A DNA stretch of 64,000 nt from Coraliomargarita algicola. GTDB lineage: Bacteria; Verrucomicrobiota; Verrucomicrobiia; Opitutales; Coraliomargaritaceae. The notes beneath the pieces are model-generated. The model saw only the letters and a program-made list of their open reading frames with translations, had not been told where the DNA came from and did no database searches. This document shows positions 8,542 through 17,738 of this stretch, in pieces. Where the stretch lies: NCBI RefSeq assembly GCF_033878955.1, contig NZ_CP138858.1, positions 558,001 to 622,000 of the forward strand. The letters run 5' to 3'. Within the stretch, counting starts at the first letter, position 1. Each line of letters opens with the position of its first letter. Both the position numbers and the translations under genes were made by a program.

Positions 8542-10278
8542 CTAATAAACATCACGTAGATAACGTTTCTCCTTTTTAAGTGCTTCGACGTAAGCCTTCG
8601 CCTCCGTTTCACTTTTAGCTCCAGCGAGCTCGACGGCTTTATGGATCGCGGCATCCACATCCTTCGCCATACGACTCGCATCGCCGCAAATGTAGATGTA
8701 GCCTCCCTCCTCTAACCATGCGTAAAACTCCTCGGCATGCTCCACAATGCGGTTTTGCACATACACTTTCTCCGCTTGGTCGCGCGAAAACGCCGTGTCA
8801 AAACGAGTCAGCAGACCGCTCTTCATCCAAGTGGTAATTTGATCTTCATACAGAAAATCAGTTGCCTGGTGCTGATCCCCAAACAGAAGCCAATTCTTCC
8901 CCTTGGCCCCACGCATCTCACGCTCCTCCAGAAAGGCTCGAAACGGAGCGATACCAGTGCCCGGGCCAATCATAATAGCGGGTGCATCATTATTTTCCGT
9001 CAATCGAAAGGCCTTATTTGAGTGCATGTATACTTTGACTGGACGGTCTAATTTGTGATCCGCCAAATACGTCGAACACACCCCCAACCTTTTGCGACCA
9101 TGCGTATCGTAGCTCACCTTACCCACGGTCAAATGCACCTCTCCGGGATGCGCCTTCGGACTAGAAGAGATAGAATAAAGCCGCGCATTCAGTGACTTCA
9201 GCGGAGCGACCAAATACTCAGTGGTTGGAAATTTCACATCAAAATCCACGATCGGATCGACCAAACCGCGCCCAACGATGTAAGCCTTGCTCTTGGCCTC
9301 ATCTCCCGCGATTTCCCGCAGCTTTGGATGTGGACTCAAGCGTGCGCAAGCCATCAGAAATGGAATCGTTAACACGCTCACGTCGTAATGAAATCTTAAA
9401 GCATCGAAGAGTTGTTGATCCGGCCCCTGTGGCACTGGAGCCAATTCATCTGGTGTAAAACCAGCGGCTGTAATAATCTCATCCACCAACTTGGCGTTGT
9501 TTTCAGGCAGCACACCGAGTGCGTCCCCCACTTCATACTCGATACCTGAACCTTCCAGCGAGATCTCGACATGGTGCGTCGCTTTCGAAGAACCTGCTTT
9601 GTTCAAATTGACCGTTTTTAATAATTTGGCAGCAAAAGGATGTTTTTTACTGTATTTTGGCTGTTCCGAATCGGTGATCTCCTCGACTGGCGCAGTGTTC
9701 ACAGCGCTGGCTTCGCCAATCACAGCTTGCACTGAACCGAGCCACTCGGAGAAAGGTTCATCCGGATCGCCATCCGCTTCAACCATCGGCGCCACACGTT
9801 TGGCTCCAAGTGCCTCCAAGCGTGCATCGAATTGCTTACTGCACTTGCAGAAATCAGCGTAAGAGGAATCTCCAAGACCAAAAACAGAATAATTCAAACC
9901 GGTAAGTTTCGGTGCATGATCGCTCATCAAAGCCGAATGAAAGCTCTGCGCATTATCCGGTGGCTCGCCCTCACCATAGGTACTGGTAATGAGCAATAGG
10001 TGCTGTATTGTTTTTAGGTCGTCAGGCGATACCTCGCTCATATCAAAAACTTTAGGTTCGCAATTGGCGGCTTTGAGTTGCTTCGCGAGCTTCTTAGTCA
10101 GTGTTTCTGCGGTGCCCGTTTGCGAGCCGAAGAGTATTGTCACTGGTGTCGCCGCAGTCGCAGACGAGCCGGCTTCGACAGGTGCGTTGCTATAAAGCCC
10201 CGCTAAAAAGCCATTGAGCCAAGAACGTTGCTCTTCGCTAAAAGGTGCGTTTTCAGGAATGAATGGTGCAGTAGTCAT
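8542..10278 (-). CDS. cysJ: CysJ-like NADPH-dependent diflavin reductase (electron donor of the nitrate operon)
   Basis: The 578 residues follow the diflavin reductase plan: a short leader, a flavodoxin (FMN) domain with 'FGSQTGTAETL' at 50-60, an FAD/connecting domain with 'ARLYSISSSPKAHPGEVHLT', and a C-terminal NADPH domain with 'IGPGTGIAPFRAF' and 'YICGDASRMAKDVD'. Family members pass electrons from NADPH through FAD and FMN to sulfite reductase hemoprotein or similar partners. Here it is the last gene of the nitrate operon, 23 bases after the nitrate reductase gene, so it most likely feeds nitrate reductase and/or the siroheme nitrite reductase; no cysI is nearby. A sulfite reductase role cannot be excluded. 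Confidence 0.85.
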   Translation of the reverse strand: MTTAPFIPENAPFSEEQRSWLNGFLAGLYSNAPVEAGSSATAATPVTILFGSQTGTAETLTKKLAKQLKAANCEPKVFDMSEVSPDDLKTIQHLLLITSTYGEGEPPDNAQSFHSALMSDHAPKLTGLNYSVFGLGDSSYADFCKCSKQFDARLEALGAKRVAPMVEADGDPDEPFSEWLGSVQAVIGEASAVNTAPVEEITDSEQPKYSKKHPFAAKLLKTVNLNKAGSSKATHHVEISLEGSGIEYEVGDALGVLPENNAKLVDEIITAAGFTPDELAPVPQGPDQQLFDALRFHYDVSVLTIPFLMACARLSPHPKLREIAGDEAKSKAYIVGRGLVDPIVDFDVKFPTTEYLVAPLKSLNARLYSISSSPKAHPGEVHLTVGKVSYDTHGRKRLGVCSTYLADHKLDRPVKVYMHSNKAFRLTENNDAPAIMIGPGTGIAPFRAFLEEREMRGAKGKNWLLFGDQHQATDFLYEDQITTWMKSGLLTRFDTAFSRDQAEKVYVQNRIVEHAEEFYAWLEEGGYIYICGDASRMAKDVDAAIHKAVELAGAKSETEAKAYVEALKKEKRYLRDVY

Positions 10279-10301
10279 GAGAATTATGGATGAAGATAGA
10301 G

Positions 10302-12515
10302 TTAAATGTTATGGATCGTGACGGCGCATGCTTTATAGGATGGCTGTTTCGAATAAGGATCAAAGACGCTGGCAGTTAGCTGGTTCGTGATTCTATAATG
10401 CATCGGCATAAAAACCTGCCCCACTTGGACACTCGCTAAAATCACAGCGGTGGCTTCCACTTCACCACGCCGTGATCGAATACAAACCTTAGAGTTGGGC
10501 CGAATCTGTAATGCTTGTGCATCCACAGGATTGATTTCCACGTAAGGGTTCTTCGGATACAGTTTCTTTAAAACATCGGACTTCCCAGTACGTGTCTGCG
10601 TATGCCACTGCGAAGAAGTGCCGCGCCCTGTGAGTAGGATAAAAGGATAGGCTTCATTCACTGGTTCAGGCATCGCACGTGGTGCCTCGAAATAAAACTT
10701 CGCGCGCCCATTCGGGCGGTAAAACTTCCCATCCTCGAACAAGCGCCTCTGAGTCTGCAAGCGCGCTCCTCCCTCCGGTCGCTGATAAGGCCACTGGATG
10801 CCCCCGGCACGTTCGAGATCGGCGTAGCCTTGAATGCCTGTAATATCGCAAGGCATGCCCTGACTTAAACGAGTCAAAATACGAAAGACTGCTTCTGGCG
10901 AAGTCCATTCTTCAAAGAGCTCCGCACAGCCCCAATGATGCGCAATCAGTCGGAAAATATTGAAATCTGACAGTGCCTCCCCAGGCGCTTGACTCACTTT
11001 TCGAGTCAGACCGATACGACGCTCAGAATTAATAAAGACACCCTCTTTCTCTCCCCAACCCGCTGCCGGCAACACAAGATCCGCAATCTCAGCGGATTCG
11101 GTGCTATAGGACATATCCTGCACAACTAGAAAATCCAGCTTCTCACGCACACGCCGAAATCTCTTTTGGTTGATCCAGGAATGCGCGGTATTTGTCGCGA
11201 TCAACCACAGCCCCTTAATCGTACCCGCCTCAATCGCATCTATAATTTCGTTATACGCGAGGCTCGGCTGATCGGGGATTTTTGCGACTGGAATACTTAA
11301 GATATCTGCAACAGCGTTGCGATCCTGCTCAGACTCAAAATTGCGCCCTCCTAACAAGCCCGTCGTGTTACTAAACAGTCGCGAGCCCATGGCATTACAC
11401 TGCCCCGTAATTGAATTTGCTCCCGTCCCAGGCTTGCCGATGTTACCGGTCATGAGTGCGAGGTTAATCAGTGACTGCGCCAAGCGTGTACCTTCGTAGC
11501 TTTGATTCACCCCCATGGTCCACCAAAAGGAAACACGTTTGCCTGACGCAATTAATCGAGCTAATTGGCTCACTTGCGCATAGTCTAAGCCTGTGGCAGC
11601 TGTGGCTGTTTCTAAACTGTAGTCTTTCAAAAAGTCGACGAAAGCTTGGTAACCCTCCGTATGCGCATTTATAAAGTCCTGATCGACGGCATCCATTTGA
11701 ACTAGATGCGCAGCGAGACCGTAAAAGAGCGCGAGGTCAGACTTGGGCTGTATCGCAAGGTGTTGCGTTGCAGCCATCGCGGTTTCCGTTTTGCGCGGGT
11801 CGACGACTATAACTTCAGGCTCCCGCTGATTCCGCATCACCCGTTGCCACATAATCGGGTGAGCAATACAAGGGTTTGCACCGACAAAAATCAACACATC
11901 GGACTCTTCAAAATCTTGATAGGTATAAGGTGGGGCATCGTAACCGAAAGATTGTTTGTAGGCGGTCGCCGCAGTCGCCATGCATTGACGTGTATTGCCA
12001 TCGCCATGCACCACCCCCATGCCGAACTTGGCCAGTGATCCGAGAAAGGCCATTTCTTCAGTCACAATTTGACCGGTGCTCAAAAAGGCGACCGAGGCCT
12101 GACCGTGCTCCTCTTGTATGCTCTTAAAACGACCACAAAAGGCATCCATAGCATCTCCCCAGCTCACTGGTTCCAATTCATCATTGCGACCACGTAATAA
12201 AGGTATGGTCGCCCGATCCGAAGCCGCCAAAGGGGTCAAGGCTTCCCATCCTTTGGGGCAGGCCATTCCTAAATTCACGGGGTAATCGGTATGCGTGCTC
12301 AAATTGACCGCATGGCCCGATTTCAAATGCACTTTTAATGAACAGCCCGTCGCACAATAGCCACAAACAGAATGAACCGTGGCGTCTGGCTTGAAAGCAT
12401 GAGGCAAACGCCCTAGCCCATGCGCTGCTGGGTCTTGCACTAAACGCTCAGTCAATACGCCATCAAAGGCACGTATCCGTAATTGCTCTTTAACAAAATC
12501 TATCGCTGCCATCAT
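10302..12515 (-). CDS. nasA: Assimilatory nitrate reductase, molybdopterin catalytic subunit
   Basis: This 737-residue protein belongs to the molybdopterin oxidoreductase family, cytoplasmic Nas/NarB branch. The N-terminus has the [4Fe-4S] ligands C51, C54, C58 and C86 ('VCGYCATGCSL', 'GMACPKGW'), then the bis-MGD-binding domains and the C-terminal dinucleotide-binding domain. It has no twin-arginine signal, so it acts in the cytoplasm, reducing nitrate to nitrite. It lacks the C-terminal [2Fe-2S] BFD extension of Klebsiella NasA. The start at 12515 is supported by an AGGAGGT Shine-Dalgarno (12522-12528) and an ATGA overlap with the stop of the upstream gene; the adjacent ATG at 12512 is the alternative. 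Identification as nitrate reductase rests on its neighbours. Confidence 0.88.
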   Translation of the reverse strand: MMAAIDFVKEQLRIRAFDGVLTERLVQDPAAHGLGRLPHAFKPDATVHSVCGYCATGCSLKVHLKSGHAVNLSTHTDYPVNLGMACPKGWEALTPLAASDRATIPLLRGRNDELEPVSWGDAMDAFCGRFKSIQEEHGQASVAFLSTGQIVTEEMAFLGSLAKFGMGVVHGDGNTRQCMATAATAYKQSFGYDAPPYTYQDFEESDVLIFVGANPCIAHPIMWQRVMRNQREPEVIVVDPRKTETAMAATQHLAIQPKSDLALFYGLAAHLVQMDAVDQDFINAHTEGYQAFVDFLKDYSLETATAATGLDYAQVSQLARLIASGKRVSFWWTMGVNQSYEGTRLAQSLINLALMTGNIGKPGTGANSITGQCNAMGSRLFSNTTGLLGGRNFESEQDRNAVADILSIPVAKIPDQPSLAYNEIIDAIEAGTIKGLWLIATNTAHSWINQKRFRRVREKLDFLVVQDMSYSTESAEIADLVLPAAGWGEKEGVFINSERRIGLTRKVSQAPGEALSDFNIFRLIAHHWGCAELFEEWTSPEAVFRILTRLSQGMPCDITGIQGYADLERAGGIQWPYQRPEGGARLQTQRRLFEDGKFYRPNGRAKFYFEAPRAMPEPVNEAYPFILLTGRGTSSQWHTQTRTGKSDVLKKLYPKNPYVEINPVDAQALQIRPNSKVCIRSRRGEVEATAVILASVQVGQVFMPMHYRITNQLTASVFDPYSKQPSYKACAVTIHNI

Positions 12516-14059
12516 TGAACACCTCCTGGCATTTTGGGTGCGGCCACCGCACGGAAAAATAATGAACGCTCCAATAATTCTGCAGCGAACAAACAGATAA
12601 ACGATACACTCGAGATCAGCAGAGGCGCCCCGCTCCACCAGAGCAAAGCCGCACAAAGCATGCCGAATAAACAAACTGCAAAGCGTAAAATTGTCGTTCG
12701 GCGTAAAGGGTAGAGCAGCAACATGGCCGTTTTTTTAGCGGGGCTCATTGTATCTGCTTGAGCCTGGCCTAACATCGTCAGCTCTAATACTAACTTGGAA
12801 CAGAAGCCGATCAACATGAAGCACAAGGCTGGAAGCGACAAGACTCCCTCAATCGCCGCAAAGAATACATACATAGCAGCCGACAAGCCGACAGTCGTGC
12901 CGAAAAACTTGAGTGCTGTGATTGGAAATGCCCAATAGGGTCTTTGCGTATCATGGTAAATCATGACTGAGGTGAACACCCCCAACAGACCGATGATAAA
13001 AGTCGCCCATGCAGAGTAATGCGCTAACGACCTTGGCAGAAAATCCACAAAGCCAGTGAAGGTGGTCAGCGCGGCAAGTCCTGAAAACAAACCAAATGTC
13101 AGAATCTCACGGCTCAACCAAGAACGGCGTAAACCAAGAAATGCACGCCAAGCGCCGAGTGGACGCCCCAAGTGCGAAGTCGACGCCGACAGCCCGATCG
13201 CCATACAAATAAAACCGGCCACGCGCAAAGAATGCTCAAATAAGGGAGCTGCAATAATAGAAGCCCCGTATAAGCCCACGCTCAACTGCGTCAGCACCAA
13301 CATCAGAACCAAAGGAAAATGTCCATGTTCGGGCTCTAATGCATAGAGGTCTGCGGCCTCAACGGCGTCCGGAATAGAGCGCTGTGTCACATACTGAGTC
13401 GTGGGCGCAGTATACGCAGCCTCTGGAGCAGCTGGTAAGAATTCAGCTCCTGCCCGGGCCGCATTCAGTGTATCCAGCGTATTCACGATTGTGATACTGA
13501 TTGCTTCCGTCGGACAAGCTTGCACGCAAGCCGGCGCCTCACCAGCAGCCAAACGACCATGGCACATGTCACACTTGCGAACGATACCAAGGCTCTTTGA
13601 ATATTTTGGCACATCATAAGGGCATTTAAGCGCACAATATTGACACCCGATACATTGATCATCGAGGTGACGCACGATACCAGTTGCCGCATCTTTTTCA
13701 TAAGCAAGCACCGGACAACCATTTAAACACGCAGGGTCCGCGCAATGATGACATGCACTTGTGACCGTCTGCGTATATGAGGCACCTCTCAAATCGACCC
13801 CATGGATGGTTCCGACATCTCGCCAAGTCTCGTGCGGATCAAGTCCATTTAAACTATGGCAGGCAGACACGCAGGATTTACACCCGGTGCACTGATCCAG
13901 ATCTACTTTAAAGGCATATTGCTCACCGACACCAGGTTTTGTAAGCGGAAGCAGTTGCTTATAAAACTTCGCTTGCTCAGGCTCCACAGTTGCCGATGCA
14001 TGTTGCGCTGAGAACATACCGACCGGAGTCTGCAAAGTCCCCTGCTCTTTAAGCAGCAT
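12512..14059 (-). CDS. Fused DmsB-type ferredoxin and DmsC-type membrane anchor
   Basis: The 515 residues combine two proteins that are usually separate. Residues 45-195 form a four-cluster [4Fe-4S] ferredoxin with cysteine quartets at 57/60/63/67, 103/106/111/115, 136/139/142/146 and 163/166/178/182. Residues about 230-515 form a hydrophobic region of some eight membrane helices resembling DmsC, the quinol-oxidising anchor of DMSO reductase. It has no signal peptide. The ferredoxin part would take electrons from the anchor to the cytoplasmic nitrate reductase encoded next (ATGA-coupled), linking nitrate assimilation to the quinone pool; this is inference. A polysulfide or DMSO reductase role is unlikely given the operon. 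Confidence 0.85.
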   Translation of the reverse strand: MLLKEQGTLQTPVGMFSAQHASATVEPEQAKFYKQLLPLTKPGVGEQYAFKVDLDQCTGCKSCVSACHSLNGLDPHETWRDVGTIHGVDLRGASYTQTVTSACHHCADPACLNGCPVLAYEKDAATGIVRHLDDQCIGCQYCALKCPYDVPKYSKSLGIVRKCDMCHGRLAAGEAPACVQACPTEAISITIVNTLDTLNAARAGAEFLPAAPEAAYTAPTTQYVTQRSIPDAVEAADLYALEPEHGHFPLVLMLVLTQLSVGLYGASIIAAPLFEHSLRVAGFICMAIGLSASTSHLGRPLGAWRAFLGLRRSWLSREILTFGLFSGLAALTTFTGFVDFLPRSLAHYSAWATFIIGLLGVFTSVMIYHDTQRPYWAFPITALKFFGTTVGLSAAMYVFFAAIEGVLSLPALCFMLIGFCSKLVLELTMLGQAQADTMSPAKKTAMLLLYPLRRTTILRFAVCLFGMLCAALLWWSGAPLLISSVSFICLFAAELLERSLFFRAVAAPKMPGGVQ

Positions 14060-14150
14060 CTCAAGTGGTGATTCTTCGACTGTAAGTGTAGTACTAATTG
14101 TATTATTTAGCTTTAGATTTTCGGAGCCGCAATGGCTGGTGAATAAGAAA

Positions 14151-15893
14151 TTAGGCGGCTATGGAAAACATCGCCTGCAACTCCTCCACACTATGGCGAC
14201 GTGAAAACTGCCAAAAAGTTTCCTGACCTTCACGTTTGGAAAGATAAGTTTGAAGCACCCGCATTAACAATGGCTTAAGATCTTCGAAGGCGGTGCCGGC
14301 AAATACCTCGTGAGCGATTGCTTGCCGTTCCTCAACTCCGCCACCTAGCACGACGGCATAGCCTTCAACACTCTCATCACCCACTTTTACTTTCGCACCT
14401 ATCAGACCGATATCTCCAATATAGTGCTGCGCGCAAGAGTGATGACATCCAGTAAGGTGAATATTGATCGGCTGGTCTAATTGAATGTTTGCTTCTAAAT
14501 AATCAGCCAATTGCACGGCATGGCTTTTCGTGTTGCTGGCTGCAAACTTACACCCCGCATTTCCAGTGCAAGCGATCAATCCACCGGAGATCGTTGTACT
14601 CTTATAATGAAACCCAATTTCAACAATGGCTGCTTTGACCGTATCCACATATTCCTTACGAATCCCTGGGATAATTAAGTTTTGCCATGCGGTCAGTCGA
14701 ATATCGCCACGCCCGTATTGATCGGCAATCTTAGCGATGGCCTTCATTTGCTCAGGCAGCATACGCCCCACTGGAACCACAACTCCGATGTAATAATAAT
14801 CCGCAGCACGCTCATCATAGACACCGATATGCCCGTGTTGCTGCGTGCCAGCACGTGGAGCGCATTGATCCAATGCTAAAGTCTCTAATGCAAACGTGAG
14901 CTTCTTCTTAGTTTCATCCAGAAACTTATCCACGCCCCAGTCATCCACTAGATATTTCAGACGTGCCTTTTTGCGGTTGGTACGATCTCCATTTTCAATA
15001 AAGACTCGAATCATCGCCGCTGCCAATGGCACCGCTTCCGAGGGCTTGATCAACAGACCGCAATCTTTAGCAAATTGTTTGTGTCCGGTGATACCGCAAA
15101 GCTGCACTCTGAAGTAGATGCCGGGCTCCACGCCCTGCCCCTCATCGACACGCACGGCATAGAATGCGATATCGTTGGTATCCGCACACACCGAGACACG
15201 GCCGCCGCTATCGAAAGCGATGTTAAACTTGCGTGGCAAACCGTAAAGATCGCGATTGTTTAGAATATAGTGATGCATCGCCTTCGCATACGGCAACACA
15301 TCAAGCACCTCTTCCGGGTCGAAGCCGCTGGTCGGGCTCGCAGTCACATTGCGCAGGTTATCTGCCCCCGAGCCCTTGGAGGTAAGTCCAATTTCATCCA
15401 GCTTGATTAATGTCGAGATGGTATTCCTGGGCATAATTTCACGAATTTGAAAGTTACCACGCGTGGTGATGTCCGCATAGCCACCGCCAAAATCTTCCGC
15501 AATTTCAGCGAGCCCAGTCAATTGATACGACTTGAGCGCGCATCCCGCTACACGTGTGCGTAACATGAAGGAATCTTGTGCCGGCTTCACATGAAAGAGA
15601 CCGTAAAACTTGTAGCGAAACATGTCGGCTGCTTCCGGAAACTGATCCAACTCAGAGTTCTTTACAATCGTGTCCCAGACATCCAGACCGTTTTGCTCGT
15701 GCTTAATTAATTCTTCCTTGCAGAGCTCATCCAGTGGTGTGCCGTAAACCGACTCTTCGGTGGCCTGTGCGGGATCATCAGTAAATTGCCCTTGAGCATT
15801 TTGCCCCAGAAAGGGCATGCCTACGCGCTGGTTCACCCCAGCAAAGAAACCTTCTAAATATTGTTTTTGATGACTAGCAAATGCGGTGTTCAT
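14151..15893 (-). CDS. nirA: Siroheme nitrite reductase (NirA-type, ferredoxin-dependent family)
   Basis: The 580-residue enzyme has the duplicated nitrite/sulfite reductase fold. The siroheme-[4Fe-4S] ligands are C442 and C448 ('CTGNAGCKFA') and C483 and C487 ('TGCHHSCAQHYIGDIGLIG'). It reduces nitrite to ammonium with six electrons. The start at 15893 (MNTAFASHQKQ) was preferred to an upstream in-frame ATG at 15941 because the extra 16 residues look unlike the family. Sulfite reductase is the alternative family member, but the nitrate transporter and reductase in the same operon favour nitrite. Gaps of about 98 and 91 bases flank it, longer than elsewhere in the operon. Confidence 0.88.
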   Translation of the reverse strand: MNTAFASHQKQYLEGFFAGVNQRVGMPFLGQNAQGQFTDDPAQATEESVYGTPLDELCKEELIKHEQNGLDVWDTIVKNSELDQFPEAADMFRYKFYGLFHVKPAQDSFMLRTRVAGCALKSYQLTGLAEIAEDFGGGYADITTRGNFQIREIMPRNTISTLIKLDEIGLTSKGSGADNLRNVTASPTSGFDPEEVLDVLPYAKAMHHYILNNRDLYGLPRKFNIAFDSGGRVSVCADTNDIAFYAVRVDEGQGVEPGIYFRVQLCGITGHKQFAKDCGLLIKPSEAVPLAAAMIRVFIENGDRTNRKKARLKYLVDDWGVDKFLDETKKKLTFALETLALDQCAPRAGTQQHGHIGVYDERAADYYYIGVVVPVGRMLPEQMKAIAKIADQYGRGDIRLTAWQNLIIPGIRKEYVDTVKAAIVEIGFHYKSTTISGGLIACTGNAGCKFAASNTKSHAVQLADYLEANIQLDQPINIHLTGCHHSCAQHYIGDIGLIGAKVKVGDESVEGYAVVLGGGVEERQAIAHEVFAGTAFEDLKPLLMRVLQTYLSKREGQETFWQFSRRHSVEELQAMFSIAA

Positions 15894-15991
15894 GATAAAC
15901 ATCAAATAGCCCACCGCATGCCAACCTTGCCAATTGATCAAATTAGCTCACTTCAACAATTTAATCTTAAACATGAAATAAATTCATCATC

Positions 15992-17728
15992 CTACTTCAC
16001 TAAAATTCGCAGCAAGAGCAAGAGCACAACAACAGCCAACGCACAAGAAAGTCCCCTCCAAAAGGCAAGTGGATTCCGTTGCATCAAAGGCAGTCCCTCA
16101 CGATTCAAAAAGTCGAGGTTAGGCTGTTGCAAATCAGCAAGCATTTCAGAAAGCGCCTCATAGCGACTCTCCGGGTGCAAATGGACCGCCTTAGCCAAAG
16201 CACCGTCAATCCACTGTGGCACCAATGGATTACTCGCAGTGACTGAACGATACTTGAGCAATGAAAAATCCCGCACACTCTGAGCAGTTTCCATCGAATC
16301 GCCATATGGATGCACAGCACCGCCTCCAAATAGTTGATAAGCAATCACACCGATCGAGAACAGATCCGAACGTGTCGACGGACGTCGTCCCAGTACATAC
16401 TCCGGCGCGGAATAACGCTTGGTCCCTAACTCCGCCTGGCGTGTAAAAGGCACAGCAGATTCCTTAAGTCCCGCAACCGCAACGGAACCATAGTCAATAA
16501 TCTTAACGACTCCCTCGGTATTGATAAGAATGTTATCCGGCTTCAAATCCTGATGCAGGGTTTCCTTACGGTGGAGCGCACGTACTCCAGCCACGATTTG
16601 CTCAAGAATTCGAACGACCTGCCCCATCTCGGGCTGTGGATTGGCCCGCATCCAATCCACCAAGGTTACGCCCTCCACATGCTCCATCAAATAATAGAGA
16701 AATTTCGCGGGTTGATGCTTATCAATCACCTTAACCAAGTTTGGACTCTCAATTCGGCGCCCCACCCACTCTTCTACTAAAAACCGTTCAATGTAGGCAG
16801 GGTTATCACTGTAAAGCTCCGAAGGTGTCTTCATTACCAAAGTCCTCCCTGAGCCCGGTTCTTTGACTAAATACAACTGCGAACGTGGACTCTCATCTAA
16901 AATACGCTCCACGATATAGCCATCTAGACTCATCCCAGGTTCCAATGGCGGCGGAAAAGGCAAACGACCGAGCTCATCATAAACCTCTGCTGCCGACATG
17001 TCTTGCAGGCCTGTAATCTCCAGCAACTGGCAGCTCACATTGTCATGACTCCCTGCAGCCAAGGCTTGGGCATTGATCGCTTCACAGCATGCATCCAGTT
17101 CCTCGCGGCCGCGAATAATACAATCCGCAAGCTCGCGATCCGTGACAAATTCATGTACACCATCACTACAGGTCAAAATAACGTCACCGACCTCGACCTG
17201 TACACGGCGATAGTCCACGTCCAGATTCATCCCCAAGCCCATGGCGCGGGCGAGATAGCTGGTCTTGGGAGACACCCAAGCGCGATGATCCTGTGTCAGC
17301 TGCTCCAACTGCCCCGCCCGCCACAAATAGATACGCGTATCTCCTACGTGAAAATAGTGTAACGAGTGCGATTTGAGTACAAGCCCGCTCATGGCACAGA
17401 CAAAGCCCTTGCGCGCTTCCGCAAAGGCTTGCCCCTTTCCATAGAGCCAACTGTTGATCGCTACAATCACCCGATGGCCCGCAGTTTTGACCTGCCAGGT
17501 ATCGGGCGTGCTGTAGTAATCACTCAAAAAGCCCTGCACACATATTTCTGCCGCTTCGCGCCCAGCCTCCGCCGATGACACGCCATCGGCGATCACCATC
17601 GCCACCCCCTTGGTGCCCAAACTTGAATCGGAGGGAATTCGGACACCAAGGCAGTCATCATTCTGGGATTTCACTCCAGCTGATGTGGCCTGTCCATAGC
17701 GGACAGAAAGCTCAGGTACGATCTGCAT
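15992..17728 (-). CDS. Fused PP2C phosphatase / Ser-Thr protein kinase with C-terminal membrane anchor
   Basis: The 578-residue product joins two opposing activities. Residues about 8-240 are a PP2C-type phosphatase ('VIADGVSSAEAGREAAE', 'LTCSDGVHEF'). Residues about 265-525 are a Hanks-type kinase with 'LVMKTP' (lysine), 'HQDLKPDNIL' (HRD variant HQD) and 'DYGSVAV' in place of DFG. A single membrane helix near the C-terminus (AVVVLLLLLRIL) anchors it. Such fusions recur beside nitrate transporters in proteobacterial nas clusters, suggesting control of transporter or reductase activity. The ATG at 17728 was chosen; a TTG eight codons earlier would overlap the transporter gene. The DYG change does not by itself imply an inactive kinase. 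Confidence 0.85.
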   Translation of the reverse strand: MQIVPELSVRYGQATSAGVKSQNDDCLGVRIPSDSSLGTKGVAMVIADGVSSAEAGREAAEICVQGFLSDYYSTPDTWQVKTAGHRVIVAINSWLYGKGQAFAEARKGFVCAMSGLVLKSHSLHYFHVGDTRIYLWRAGQLEQLTQDHRAWVSPKTSYLARAMGLGMNLDVDYRRVQVEVGDVILTCSDGVHEFVTDRELADCIIRGREELDACCEAINAQALAAGSHDNVSCQLLEITGLQDMSAAEVYDELGRLPFPPPLEPGMSLDGYIVERILDESPRSQLYLVKEPGSGRTLVMKTPSELYSDNPAYIERFLVEEWVGRRIESPNLVKVIDKHQPAKFLYYLMEHVEGVTLVDWMRANPQPEMGQVVRILEQIVAGVRALHRKETLHQDLKPDNILINTEGVVKIIDYGSVAVAGLKESAVPFTRQAELGTKRYSAPEYVLGRRPSTRSDLFSIGVIAYQLFGGGAVHPYGDSMETAQSVRDFSLLKYRSVTASNPLVPQWIDGALAKAVHLHPESRYEALSEMLADLQQPNLDFLNREGLPLMQRNPLAFWRGLSCALAVVVLLLLLRILVK

Positions 17729-17738
17729 ACGAACACAA

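Noticed and set aside
8542..15893. Sulfite assimilation operon (cysJ plus hemoprotein)
   Set aside because: The flavoprotein and siroheme enzyme would fit, but the same operon carries a nitrate transporter and a NasA-type molybdoenzyme and no other cys gene.
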